Origin: JBBRLA01 sp038231615
GTDB taxonomy: Bacteria > Myxococcota_A > Polyangia > Palsa-1104 > JAEUJZ01
DNA: 6,058 nucleotides
Direction of reading: 5' to 3'
NCBI GenBank assembly: GCA_038231615.1
Contig: JBBRLA010000543.1
Span: 1-6,058, forward strand
The position numbers were made by a program, and so were the translations under genes. The notes below the pieces were generated by a model. The model was not told where the DNA came from, searched no databases, and saw only the letters and a list, made by a program, of their open reading frames with translations. This document shows, piece by piece, positions 1 to 5,450 of the stretch (position 1 is the first letter of the stretch; the number at the start of each line of letters is the position of its first letter).

Positions 1-1
1 A

Positions 2-175
2 TCGGCGAGCAACTGCAGCGCAACGGTTGCGGTAGCGTTGCAGACACTGGAAAGGAGGGGGGGTGAAGGGGTGTTAGAAGGCGCATCGGCGGCCTACGAG
101 ACACTGGAAACGGCGCTGCGGCAACTGGCACCGGAGCTGGCACGGATGAACCAACCAGCGATGCCGAATTCGTAG
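2..175 (+). CDS. C-terminal end of an Hpt-like (histidine phosphotransfer) protein, partial
   Basis: The frame starting at base 2 is open from the window edge to a TAG at 173-175 and gives 57 residues; the start lies outside the window. The visible part is a helix pair rich in Ala, Leu and Glu, with the pattern LQTLERRGGEGVLEGASAAY and then LETALRQLAPELARM. That spacing (short helix ending LE..G, a G.LEGA turn, then a long amphipathic helix) resembles the last two helices of Hpt domains at the C-terminus of hybrid sensor kinases or response regulators. The phospho-accepting histidine would lie upstream, so the assignment rests on pattern only. The gene is convergent with the lipoprotein gene, 16 bases away. 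A coiled-coil tail of another protein is the main alternative. Confidence 0.5.
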   Translation, partial: SASNCSATVAVALQTLERRGGEGVLEGASAAYETLETALRQLAPELARMNQPAMPNS

Positions 176-191
176 GGGCTCGTGGTCCTGG

Positions 192-758
192 CTAGTCAGT
201 GCGAGGGCCGCCATCGGGGGCGGCGGTCAGGTCGAGGGCGGCTTGGTCGGGGGTGGCGGTCAGGTCGGGGGTGGCGGTTAAATCGGGGGTGGCGGTCAGG
301 TCGGGGGTATCGCTGAGATCTGGGGGCGGGCGCATGTCGCGGGTCGAACGTAGGTCGGAGTGACCCATGTCGGCGCTGCCGGGCAGGGGCGGGAAAAGGA
401 TCATGGCCCGCCTGGCGTGGGCGCCGATGCGCAGATCCAGGAGCGCCTCGGCACTGACGCCGTTCAGGGTTCCCCCGAGGTAGCTGCGCACGCTGACGGT
501 GGCCTCGCCGTCGGGCCACAGGACGGCTACCTTGAAGGGCAGGTCCTGGGGCTTGTCGAGATGCATCATCGGGTTCTTGGCCTTGGAGGTGCGCTGGAGT
601 TCGACCTCGATCTGATCGGCCCGGGTGACGCCATCCTGTCCCGACAGGGTCAGGGAAAGACAGGTCTCGGTGCGCCCCTTGCAGGCGTCGTCGTCCTTGC
701 CGCAGCCTGTCAAAAGGAGTACGGAAAACGCCAGAGTGCCGTGGGCCAGCGTCCTCAC
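192..758 (-). CDS. Lipoprotein with a repetitive PDLTAT C-terminal tail
   Basis: This predicts a 188-residue lipoprotein of unknown function. I chose the GTG at 758-756 because it overlaps the stop of the upstream gene as GTGA and places a signal peptide directly at the N-terminus (VRTLAHGTLAFSVLLLTGC), with a lipobox LLTG before Cys19. Longer in-frame starts only add an arginine-rich stretch that is out-of-frame sequence of the upstream gene. Residues about 30-125 look like a beta-rich domain with alternating hydrophobic residues. Residues about 145-171 are hexapeptide repeats of the TPDLTA type, and the end is acidic and disordered. Lipid attachment at Cys19 would anchor it in the cell envelope, with the tail as a flexible linker or surface segment. 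No separate Shine-Dalgarno is seen, which fits translational coupling to the PEGA gene. Lipoprotein call firm; function unknown. Confidence 0.82.
   Translation of the reverse strand: MRTLAHGTLAFSVLLLTGCGKDDDACKGRTETCLSLTLSGQDGVTRADQIEVELQRTSKAKNPMMHLDKPQDLPFKVAVLWPDGEATVSVRSYLGGTLNGVSAEALLDLRIGAHARRAMILFPPLPGSADMGHSDLRSTRDMRPPPDLSDTPDLTATPDLTATPDLTATPDQAALDLTAAPDGGPRTD
247..318 (-). repeat. 18-bp tandem repeat, four units, within the lipoprotein gene
   Basis: Units start at 247, 265, 283 and 301. Units 1 and 3 are identical (tcgggggtggcggtcagg on the plus strand). Unit 2 differs at three bases in its last four positions, and unit 4 is more diverged. A partly matching segment lies on either side. 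The period is a multiple of three, so unit gain or loss keeps the frame and only changes the number of PDLTAT hexapeptides. Confidence 0.9.
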
Positions 759-1645
759 GGGGTGCCGCCGCGGGCGTCGATCACGCCTCCATTCCACGTC
801 GGCGCGCCGGTCACCTCGCCAGCGGTCGAGGTCCCGCCGCTTCCATGGGTGCCCAGGCCAGCAGCCAGCCCCACGGTCAGGACCGCGGCGGCACCCACGC
901 CGGTCCAGAACCACCACTTCTTGTAGATCGGCGCCGGGTGCGCCTGAACCCTGGGGGCCTGTGCCACGGCAGACGACTTCTCGGCGGCGGTGGCAAAGGT
1001 GGGCTGTGCCGGCTCGTCGTTGTGGGACTGGGGCTCCAGGAAACGTGAGCGGGGGCCGGGTTCCAGCTTCACTGCCTTGCGCTCGCCGGGCCTCACGTCG
1101 ATCACCACCTTGGCGCCGCTGGAGGGGTCGGTGGGCGCCGGCTGAAGCAGGATTTCGTGCCGCCCCGGCAAAAGGCGCACAGGCCCTTCAATGGGGGTCA
1201 GGCCGATCTGCCGGCCATCCACCTTCACCGGGGCGTTCTGCCGGTTGGCTTCGATGGTCACCACCGCGGCCACCTGATCCAGCATGACCTGGAGCTTGCC
1301 GCCGATCTCCTTGCGTTTGGCATCGGGCAGGGCCTGGGCTTCCTTCAGGTAGCGACCCAGGGCATCCAGCGCGTCCAGAGGGCGCTCGGCCTCGGCGTAG
1401 GCCATGCCCAGGGGCAGCAGAAACTTGATGTTGTGGGACAGGTTGTAGGCTTTGAAAAAAGCGTCGGCGCCCCGGGCCGCGTCGTGCTGGGCGAGCAGCT
1501 TCTCGCCCTCCTTGGAGACCTTCTCGGCCTCGGCCTTGGCGGCGGTGTCCGGCGGCTTGGCCTGGGCCGCCGCCGGGGGACACGGGGCGGCCAGCAGGAG
1601 ACAGGTCAAGAAGGCAATGACCGGGCGATCGATGGTTTTACGCAT
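755..1645 (-). CDS. PEGA-domain protein with signal peptide, helical repeat region and C-terminal membrane anchor
   Basis: This predicts 296 residues from the ATG at 1645-1643; a TTG nine bases upstream would add three residues and is less likely. Residues 1-28 are a Sec signal peptide ending PAAAQA. Residues about 35-107 are charged helices (AEKVSKEGEKLLAQHDAARGA, then LPLGMAYAEAERPLDALDAL) resembling a TPR-like unit. Residues about 127-195 match the PEGA beta-domain pattern: VDGRQIGLTPIEGPVRLLPGRHEILL with a closing KVVIDVRPGERKAVKL. A Pro/Ala/Gln-rich linker follows, then a transmembrane helix near 245-264 preceded by IYKKWWFW, and a Gly/Thr-rich tail. PEGA domains are surface or periplasmic beta modules, and proteins of this architecture are abundant in myxobacteria. 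It likely acts in the envelope with the downstream lipoprotein, with which it overlaps by four bases. The exact role is unknown. No clear Shine-Dalgarno precedes the ATG. Confidence 0.85.
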   Translation of the reverse strand: MRKTIDRPVIAFLTCLLLAAPCPPAAAQAKPPDTAAKAEAEKVSKEGEKLLAQHDAARGADAFFKAYNLSHNIKFLLPLGMAYAEAERPLDALDALGRYLKEAQALPDAKRKEIGGKLQVMLDQVAAVVTIEANRQNAPVKVDGRQIGLTPIEGPVRLLPGRHEILLQPAPTDPSSGAKVVIDVRPGERKAVKLEPGPRSRFLEPQSHNDEPAQPTFATAAEKSSAVAQAPRVQAHPAPIYKKWWFWTGVGAAAVLTVGLAAGLGTHGSGGTSTAGEVTGAPTWNGGVIDARGGTP

Positions 1646-1670
1646 GTGCGTCAAGTGCGCACTTTCGCAC
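1646..1670. promoter_or_regulatory. Near-palindrome abutting the PEGA gene start codon
   Basis: Bases 1653-1664 (aagtgcgcactt) are a perfect 12-bp palindrome. It is flanked by gtgcg at 1646-1650 and its reverse complement cgcac at 1666-1670, with a one-base asymmetry between the arms. The element ends directly against the ATG at 1645. It could be an operator for a dimeric regulator, or an RNA hairpin that hides the start. There is no functional evidence beyond the symmetry. Confidence 0.4.
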
Positions 1671-1707
1671 GACCAGAAGAAGGCGGCAAGCGGAAGCGTG
1701 CGGGGAG

Positions 1708-1749
1708 AAAAATGGGCCGCGCGGTGGATGAAGGTCCGACCGCGCCGGC
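1708..1749 (-). terminator. Intrinsic terminator downstream of sodB
   Basis: Five bases after the superoxide dismutase stop codon, the minus strand reads GCC-G-GCGCGGT, a 13-base loop, then ACCGCGCGGC. This is a 7-bp perfect stem extended by three more pairs across a single bulged G. After CCA comes a run of five T (1712-1708). The GC stem followed by a T-run fits Rho-independent termination, although the loop is long and the T-run is offset by three bases. It separates sodB from the PEGA/lipoprotein unit. Confidence 0.6.
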
Positions 1750-1754
1750 AGGAG

Positions 1755-2354
1755 CTACTTGAGAGGGGTCGTCCCCAGGCGGTGCTCCACGGCGGTCCAG
1801 TTGATGTGCTTCAGCAGGCCGGCCAGGTAGTCCGGCTTCTTGGTGCCATAGTCCTTGAAGTAGGCGTGCTCCCAGGCGTCGATGGCGCAAAGGGTGCTCT
1901 GGTTGGGCAGGAGGCCCACGTGGTGCTCGGACTGGACCATCAGGTTGCGCACCTTGTTGAAGTTCCAGTCGTAGTTGACCAGGCACCAGCCATGGCCCGA
2001 ACCGACGATGCCCTTCACGTCGGCGATCCACTTGTCCCACGAGCCGAAGGTGGCCTCCACGGCCTTCTTGAAGTTGGCCGGGGGACTGGCGCCGGGCGCG
2101 CCCAGGTTGTCGAAATATAGCTCGTGCAGCACGGTGCCGTTGTAGGCCACCGGCTCGCGACGGCGCAGCTCGGAGTACTCGCCGTAGGAGTAGTTGGCCG
2201 TGGTGGGGTCGGCGGTGCCGAGCTTCTGCTCGATCTCGTTGAGCTTCTTCACATACCCCTGGTACAGGGTGAAGTGGTTCTTCAGCTGGTCCTCGCTGAG
2301 GAACTCCTTGCAGTCGTGGATCAGCTTGTCATAGTTCTTCGCCTCGTGTGCCAT
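1755..2354 (-). CDS. sodB: Superoxide dismutase, Fe/Mn family
   Basis: The 199-residue product dismutates superoxide to hydrogen peroxide and oxygen, probably in the cytoplasm because no signal peptide is present. The four expected metal ligands are visible: His27 in LKNHFTLYQGYV, His77 in YNGTVLHELYFDNL, and Asp159 and His163 in the signature DAWEHAYFKDYG. FGSWDKW near residue 103 and GSGHGWCLV near 118 are further family landmarks. The N-terminal helix uses the H-F-T-L-Y spacing, one residue shorter than the E. coli HYGKHHQTYV arrangement; I recall a separate subfamily with this form in deltaproteobacteria and others. Iron or manganese preference cannot be decided, so the symbol sodB is nominal. 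The ATG at 2354-2352 has a GAGGAG (2366-2361) six bases upstream. It is divergent from the MBL gene and followed by an intrinsic terminator. Confidence 0.95.
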   Translation of the reverse strand: MAHEAKNYDKLIHDCKEFLSEDQLKNHFTLYQGYVKKLNEIEQKLGTADPTTANYSYGEYSELRRREPVAYNGTVLHELYFDNLGAPGASPPANFKKAVEATFGSWDKWIADVKGIVGSGHGWCLVNYDWNFNKVRNLMVQSEHHVGLLPNQSTLCAIDAWEHAYFKDYGTKKPDYLAGLLKHINWTAVEHRLGTTPLK

Positions 2355-2389
2355 GTCTGACTCCTCTTGCGTAGGACTGCGGGTGGGGA

Positions 2390-2404
2390 CTGCCGATTCG
2401 GCAG
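2390..2404. promoter_or_regulatory. Palindrome over the predicted sodB start point
   Basis: CTGCCGATTCGGCAG is a perfect inverted repeat with 7-bp arms around a single central base at 2397. It sits on the predicted sodB transcription start and touches the end of the -10 box, the usual geometry of a repressor operator. It is 82 bases from the MBL start codon, so it would most directly affect sodB. The binding protein is unknown. Confidence 0.4.
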
Positions 2405-2431
2405 GGTAGGTAGGTCAAGGCCCTGCGTCAA
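2403..2431 (-). promoter_or_regulatory. Candidate sodB promoter
   Basis: The minus strand reads TTGACG (2431-2426), a 17-base spacer, then TACCCT (2408-2403). The -35 is close to consensus and the -10 is weak (3 of 6). Transcription would start near 2396 and leave a leader of about 42 bases carrying the GAGGAG. A second TTGACC lies 13 bases downstream at 2418-2413 as part of a direct repeat, but has no usable -10. Confidence 0.4.
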
Positions 2432-2463
2432 GGGCAAAGGACACGATCTAGCTGCCTCGACCG

Positions 2464-2472
2464 TGCTATTTT
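2464..2472 (+). promoter_or_regulatory. Candidate extended -10 for the MBL gene (leaderless message)
   Basis: TGC-TATTTT has a TG extension and matches the -10 consensus at 4 of 6 positions. It ends only six bases before the ATG at 2479, so transcription would begin at or next to the start codon. No purine-rich Shine-Dalgarno is present (the bases before ATG are ttctctcc), which agrees with a leaderless message. No good -35 is visible. Confidence 0.4.
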
Positions 2473-2478
2473 CTCTCC

Positions 2479-3240
2479 ATGCTCCGCATCCACGTCACCG
2501 GCGTCGGGGACGCCTTCACCGAACGCTACCATAATGCCAGCCTGTGCTTGGAGGAACCGAAGCAGGGAGTCCGCTTGCAGATCGACTGCCCCCCGGCGTA
2601 CCCCCTGGTGTTGGCCGATTACCGCCGGCAAAGCGGCACCGACCTGGCGGTGGAAAACATCGATCACCTGCTCTTGACCCACCTGCACGGCGACCACTGC
2701 GGCGGCACGGAGGCCTACCTGTACATGCGCCGCTTCCTTCTGGGGCGCAAGCCGACCCTCTACGGCGCCAAGGAGGTGCTCGATGGCCTGTGGCCGGGGC
2801 GCTTGCAGGGCGGCATGCAGGAGCTGCTGCTGAGCCCCGAAGTGGACGGCCCGCGGCTGCGGCTCGGGTTGCTGGACTACACCGAACGCAACGATCTTGA
2901 GCCCGGGGTGACCCGGGTGGGCCCGCTGCTCATCGAGCGCCGCTTCACCATCCACCACATCCCCACCACCGCCATCCGCGTCACCGTGGACGGGGCCGCC
3001 CGCCCGGCGCTGGGCTACAGCGCCGACACCGCCTTCGACCCTGGCCTGATCGCCTGGCTCGCCGAGGCCGACCTGGTGATCCACGAAACGAACTTCGGGG
3101 TCCACACGCCCCTGGCCCGCCTGGCCGCCCTCCCAGAGGATCTGCGCGCCCGCATGCGCCTCATTCACTACCCCGACCTGCTGGACCCGGCGACCGCGCC
3201 GATCCGCTGCCTGCGACAGGGCGAGTGCCTGGAACTTTAG
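2479..3240 (+). CDS. MBL-fold (metallo-beta-lactamase superfamily) hydrolase, RNase Z-like type
   Basis: This is a 253-residue cytoplasmic metal-dependent hydrolase. The core metal motif HLHGDH lies at residues 68-73 (His68, His70, Asp72, His73), followed by CGG. A third-motif histidine is at 159 or 160 in FTIHHIPTTAIRV, the bridging Asp183 is in GYSADT, and a final His230 is in RLIHYPD. The GVGDAF start and ALGYSADTAFDP followed by ADLVIHET resemble the ribonuclease Z/phosphodiesterase-like branch more than beta-lactamases or glyoxalases. The protein is shorter than RNase Z (about 300 residues), and I do not see a clear flexible-arm (exosite) segment, so tRNA processing is doubtful. Substrate unknown. 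The ATG at 2479 has no Shine-Dalgarno and may be leaderless. It is divergent from sodB and convergent with the ureohydrolase, with 22 bases between stops. Confidence 0.85.
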   Translation: MLRIHVTGVGDAFTERYHNASLCLEEPKQGVRLQIDCPPAYPLVLADYRRQSGTDLAVENIDHLLLTHLHGDHCGGTEAYLYMRRFLLGRKPTLYGAKEVLDGLWPGRLQGGMQELLLSPEVDGPRLRLGLLDYTERNDLEPGVTRVGPLLIERRFTIHHIPTTAIRVTVDGAARPALGYSADTAFDPGLIAWLAEADLVIHETNFGVHTPLARLAALPEDLRARMRLIHYPDLLDPATAPIRCLRQGECLEL

Positions 3241-3244
3241 GGCC

Positions 3245-3265
3245 CTTATCTTATTTCTTATCTTA
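3245..3265. repeat. Short AT-rich direct repeat between convergent stops
   Basis: cttatctta occurs at 3245-3253 and again at 3257-3265, a 12-base period, in the 22-base gap between the MBL and ureohydrolase genes. The second copy includes the ureohydrolase stop codon (TAA on the minus strand). There is no hairpin, so it is not an obvious terminator. Confidence 0.6.
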
Positions 3266-4402
3266 GATCTGGCGCCCCAGCACCGCCGCCAGCGTCTCGC
3301 GCAGATAGCGCACCGCCAGGGCGACGGTGCGGGTGGCGCTGTCCGGCACCCGCAGGAGCGGTGGGGCGACCTCCATCACATCCCCGCCGATGATCCCGAT
3401 GTCGCGCCCGAGTCGCCGGATCAGCTCGACCACGAAATCCGGCACAAGCCCGCCCGGTTCCGGGGTGCCGGTCGCGTCGGCATAGGCGGCGTCGGTCCCA
3501 TCGATGTCGTTGGAGAAATACACGCCGCTCACCCCGATGCCCCGCAGGTGGGCGATGATGTCGTCGATGGCCTGCGCCGGGCGGGCGCGGCACTCCTCGG
3601 CCCAGAACTGGCGCACGCCCAGGGTGGACTCCCAATGCTCCCGAGGGAAGCGTGACGCCCGCGTGCCCACCTGCACCAGGCGCCCTCCCCGGCCCAAAAG
3701 CTCGTTGGCATGGTAGGACCACGTCGCGAAACAATACTTGACCCCCAGCCGCTCCGCCAGGAGATCGGTGTGCGCATCGGGCTGGACAATGCCCCACCGA
3801 TCGCGCCGCACCCGGGACAGCGCCGCCACCACCGGCCAGGCGGTGGAGTGATCGCCCCCAAGGACCATCGGCGCCACCCGCGGGTTCAGGCGAAATACCA
3901 GATCAAGGGCGCGCTCCTCGATGGACAGCGGCGAGACCGGCAGGAGGTCCCGCTCCTGTTCCGACACCCCGTCCCAGGAACCCCCCCCGGCACCACTATA
4001 GATGGATTGCCGCGACGCGGCCTTTTGCGCCTCGCAGAGCATGTCGTCGTGCAGGAGCTGCGGCACCACGAACACGTCGCCGATGTCCACCACCCCCGCC
4101 GCCGCGGCCCGCACAGGGAAGCCCGGATCGTCTGCCAGAAGCGCGGAACGCATGGCCTGCGGCCCCAGGTTCGCCCCCCGCACAAAGCCCGCGCCCACGT
4201 CAGAGGGAACCCCCAAGATCACGGCCCGCGCCGTCTTTATGCGCCGCAGGGAATCAAGGAAGCGCTCTTGCACCTGCTCCTCCGAGTCGACCCCGTAGAG
4301 GCGCCGCTGCAAGGCCAGTTGCTCCGCCCGCCCGGTCGATACCAGATACAGCCCCCCCCCCGCCGGCCGTAAAAGGAGCGCTAGTTCGTGCAACGTATCC
4401 AT
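3263..4402 (-). CDS. Arginase/agmatinase/formiminoglutamase-family hydrolase, divergent
   Basis: This is a 379-residue cytoplasmic ureohydrolase-fold enzyme. The binuclear metal site is complete: His185 in LGGDHS, Asp209/His211/Asp213 in QPDAHTDL, and Asp299/Asp301 in SNDIDGTD; Glu344 in GGDVMEVAP matches the conserved acidic residue near the substrate. The fold starts near residue 58 (ARAVILGVPSD), so there is an extra N-terminal segment of about 55 residues. Agmatinases and arginases usually have about 300-320 residues. Two substrate regions are unusual: the HG after DAHTD is replaced by FA (YCFATWSYHANE), and the usual DPxxAPGTGTP reads DAAYADATGTP. Reaction class (C-N hydrolysis of a guanidino- or amidino-type substrate) follows from the family; the substrate is open, and guanidine hydrolase-type activity is only one possibility. 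It contains G10 (4352-4361) and G8 (3981-3988) runs. It is divergent from the membrane-protein gene. No strong Shine-Dalgarno precedes the ATG. Confidence 0.88.
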   Translation of the reverse strand: MDTLHELALLLRPAGGGLYLVSTGRAEQLALQRRLYGVDSEEQVQERFLDSLRRIKTARAVILGVPSDVGAGFVRGANLGPQAMRSALLADDPGFPVRAAAAGVVDIGDVFVVPQLLHDDMLCEAQKAASRQSIYSGAGGGSWDGVSEQERDLLPVSPLSIEERALDLVFRLNPRVAPMVLGGDHSTAWPVVAALSRVRRDRWGIVQPDAHTDLLAERLGVKYCFATWSYHANELLGRGGRLVQVGTRASRFPREHWESTLGVRQFWAEECRARPAQAIDDIIAHLRGIGVSGVYFSNDIDGTDAAYADATGTPEPGGLVPDFVVELIRRLGRDIGIIGGDVMEVAPPLLRVPDSATRTVALAVRYLRETLAAVLGRQI

Positions 4403-4407
4403 GGCCG

Positions 4408-4436
4408 TTCAGGCTAGCACGGGCAGGTGATATGCT
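4408..4436 (+). promoter_or_regulatory. Candidate promoter for the membrane-protein gene
   Basis: TTCAGG (4408-4413), a 17-base spacer, then TATGCT (4431-4436) with a TG extension at 4428-4429. The -35 is weak and the extended -10 is moderate (4 of 6 plus TG). It fits in the 52-base divergent gap and would give a leader of about 12 bases that includes the GGAG at 4444-4447. Confidence 0.4.
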
Positions 4437-4454
4437 GCGTCCCGGAGCTGGCTG

Positions 4455-5366
4455 ATGTTCATCCTGACCAGAAAGCAAAAGGCCCATGTGATCATTCACA
4501 ACGCCGCGGCGGCGGCGGGCGGCATCGGCGCCGGGTGGCTGAGCGATCTGGTGTTGATCCCCGACGTGCTGCCCCTCTCGGCGCTGCAGGCGGTGATGGT
4601 GCTGCTGCTGACCCGGCTCTTCCGCATCCAGCCGGTGAAGGGGATGCTGATCGGGCTTACCGTCGCGTTCTGCACCGGCGTGCTCGGGCGCGGGTTCGCC
4701 AATCTGGTCTTCCTGCGCTTCCCCGAACAGCAGACCCTCATTGACGTGATCGTCGCGGTGGGCCTGACCGAGGCGCTGGGCTGGACGATCTATCAAGCCC
4801 TTTTGGCCCTGCGCCCGCCGAACACCAGGACGCCGCATTCCCTGATGATCCAGGCCATCGTCGCGACACAGCACGGGCCCCTGCGGGTGCTCCTGACCTC
4901 GGCGCCGATGCTGGTGGCACTGCTGGCCGCCCTGGTGGTGCTGGACGTGGAATATCTGGTCGAGGTGCGCCTGCGGGCGCCCAACGGGACGGCGCCCCTC
5001 ATGATCGAGCACCCCTTGGTGGAACTGAACCAGGGCCTGCTGCGCGTCTCCGGGGTGCCCCGGGGCGCGGCGGAGAAAGCGCGGGTCGAGCTGGTGGTGA
5101 AGAACGACCCGCTGGCGGCGCAGCTACAACGGCAGGTCCTGTACCCGGCCATGACGCGGGTCTCGGTGCTGGCCTACGTACCGCCGGGGGAATCGGGCAC
5201 CCTGATCGTCGATTCCTCGTGGCAGACCCAGGTGGAGACCCTGTCTGACTACTGGCCGCAGGTCCGCAGCAGGCTGTCTCTGCTTCTTTTGGGCCTGCTG
5301 GGTACGGTGGCCATGATCTGGCTCGGCGAACACCGTTCCCGGCAGTTGCGGCCGCTGCGACGCTAG
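4455..5366 (+). CDS. Six-helix membrane protein of unknown function
   Basis: This predicts a 303-residue inner-membrane protein. Hydrophobic segments are near residues 12-28, 40-57, 62-86, 94-117, 145-165 and 274-291. Between the fifth and sixth helices lies a soluble region of about 108 residues (166-273) with alternating beta-like sequence, predicted outside the cytoplasm by the positive-inside rule. The N-terminus (TRKQK) and C-terminal tail (HRSRQLRPLRR) are basic and cytoplasmic. The first part, HNAAAAAGGIGAGWLSDLVL and then LSALQAVMVLLLTRLF, recalls DUF697/YcjF-like membrane regions, which show Ala-rich, D..L..LQ..M patterns; this is a weak resemblance by eye only. The ATG at 4455 has a GGAG seven bases upstream. 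It is divergent from the ureohydrolase by 52 bases and precedes rho by 298 bases. I do not recognise a named family. Confidence 0.75.
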   Translation: MFILTRKQKAHVIIHNAAAAAGGIGAGWLSDLVLIPDVLPLSALQAVMVLLLTRLFRIQPVKGMLIGLTVAFCTGVLGRGFANLVFLRFPEQQTLIDVIVAVGLTEALGWTIYQALLALRPPNTRTPHSLMIQAIVATQHGPLRVLLTSAPMLVALLAALVVLDVEYLVEVRLRAPNGTAPLMIEHPLVELNQGLLRVSGVPRGAAEKARVELVVKNDPLAAQLQRQVLYPAMTRVSVLAYVPPGESGTLIVDSSWQTQVETLSDYWPQVRSRLSLLLLGLLGTVAMIWLGEHRSRQLRPLRR

Positions 5367-5421
5367 AACTGGGCGTGGGCCAACGTGGTGACGCCTGGGC
5401 ACGCATATGCATAGGCACGCC

Positions 5422-5450
5422 TTGACATTACCCCTCCCAGGGCGTACCGT
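5422..5450 (+). promoter_or_regulatory. Likely rho promoter
   Basis: TTGACA (5422-5427) is a perfect -35 consensus. After a spacer of exactly 17 bases comes TACCGT (5445-5450), a weak -10 (3 of 6). It is the best promoter-like match in the 298-base gap and would start transcription near 5457, giving a rho leader of about 208 bases. Two GGCACGC copies (5398-5404 and 5414-5420, 16 bases apart) lie just upstream and could be activator sites. Confidence 0.5.

Noticed and set aside
759..917. N-terminal extension of the lipoprotein frame up to 917 (minus strand).
   Set aside because: The extra 53 residues are Arg/Trp-rich, overlap the PEGA coding sequence in another frame, and would bury the signal peptide inside the protein. 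The coupled GTG at 758 is far better.
2428..3168. Long open frame on the minus strand across the MBL gene.
   Set aside because: Its translation has a shadow-frame composition (rich in Gln, Val, Gly, His, no domain), while the plus-strand frame has full MBL motifs.
3239..3246. AGGGCCCT palindrome between the convergent genes, considered as a bidirectional terminator.
   Set aside because: No loop is possible and the stem cannot extend; only a short palindrome.
4254..5012. Long open frame on the minus strand across the membrane-protein gene.
   Set aside because: Gln/His/Arg-rich antisense reading without hydrophobic or domain pattern; it also runs into the ureohydrolase start region.
5371..5396. 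GGGCGT/ACGCCT hairpin after the membrane-protein gene, considered as a terminator.
   Set aside because: Short stem, 14-base loop and no T-run after it.
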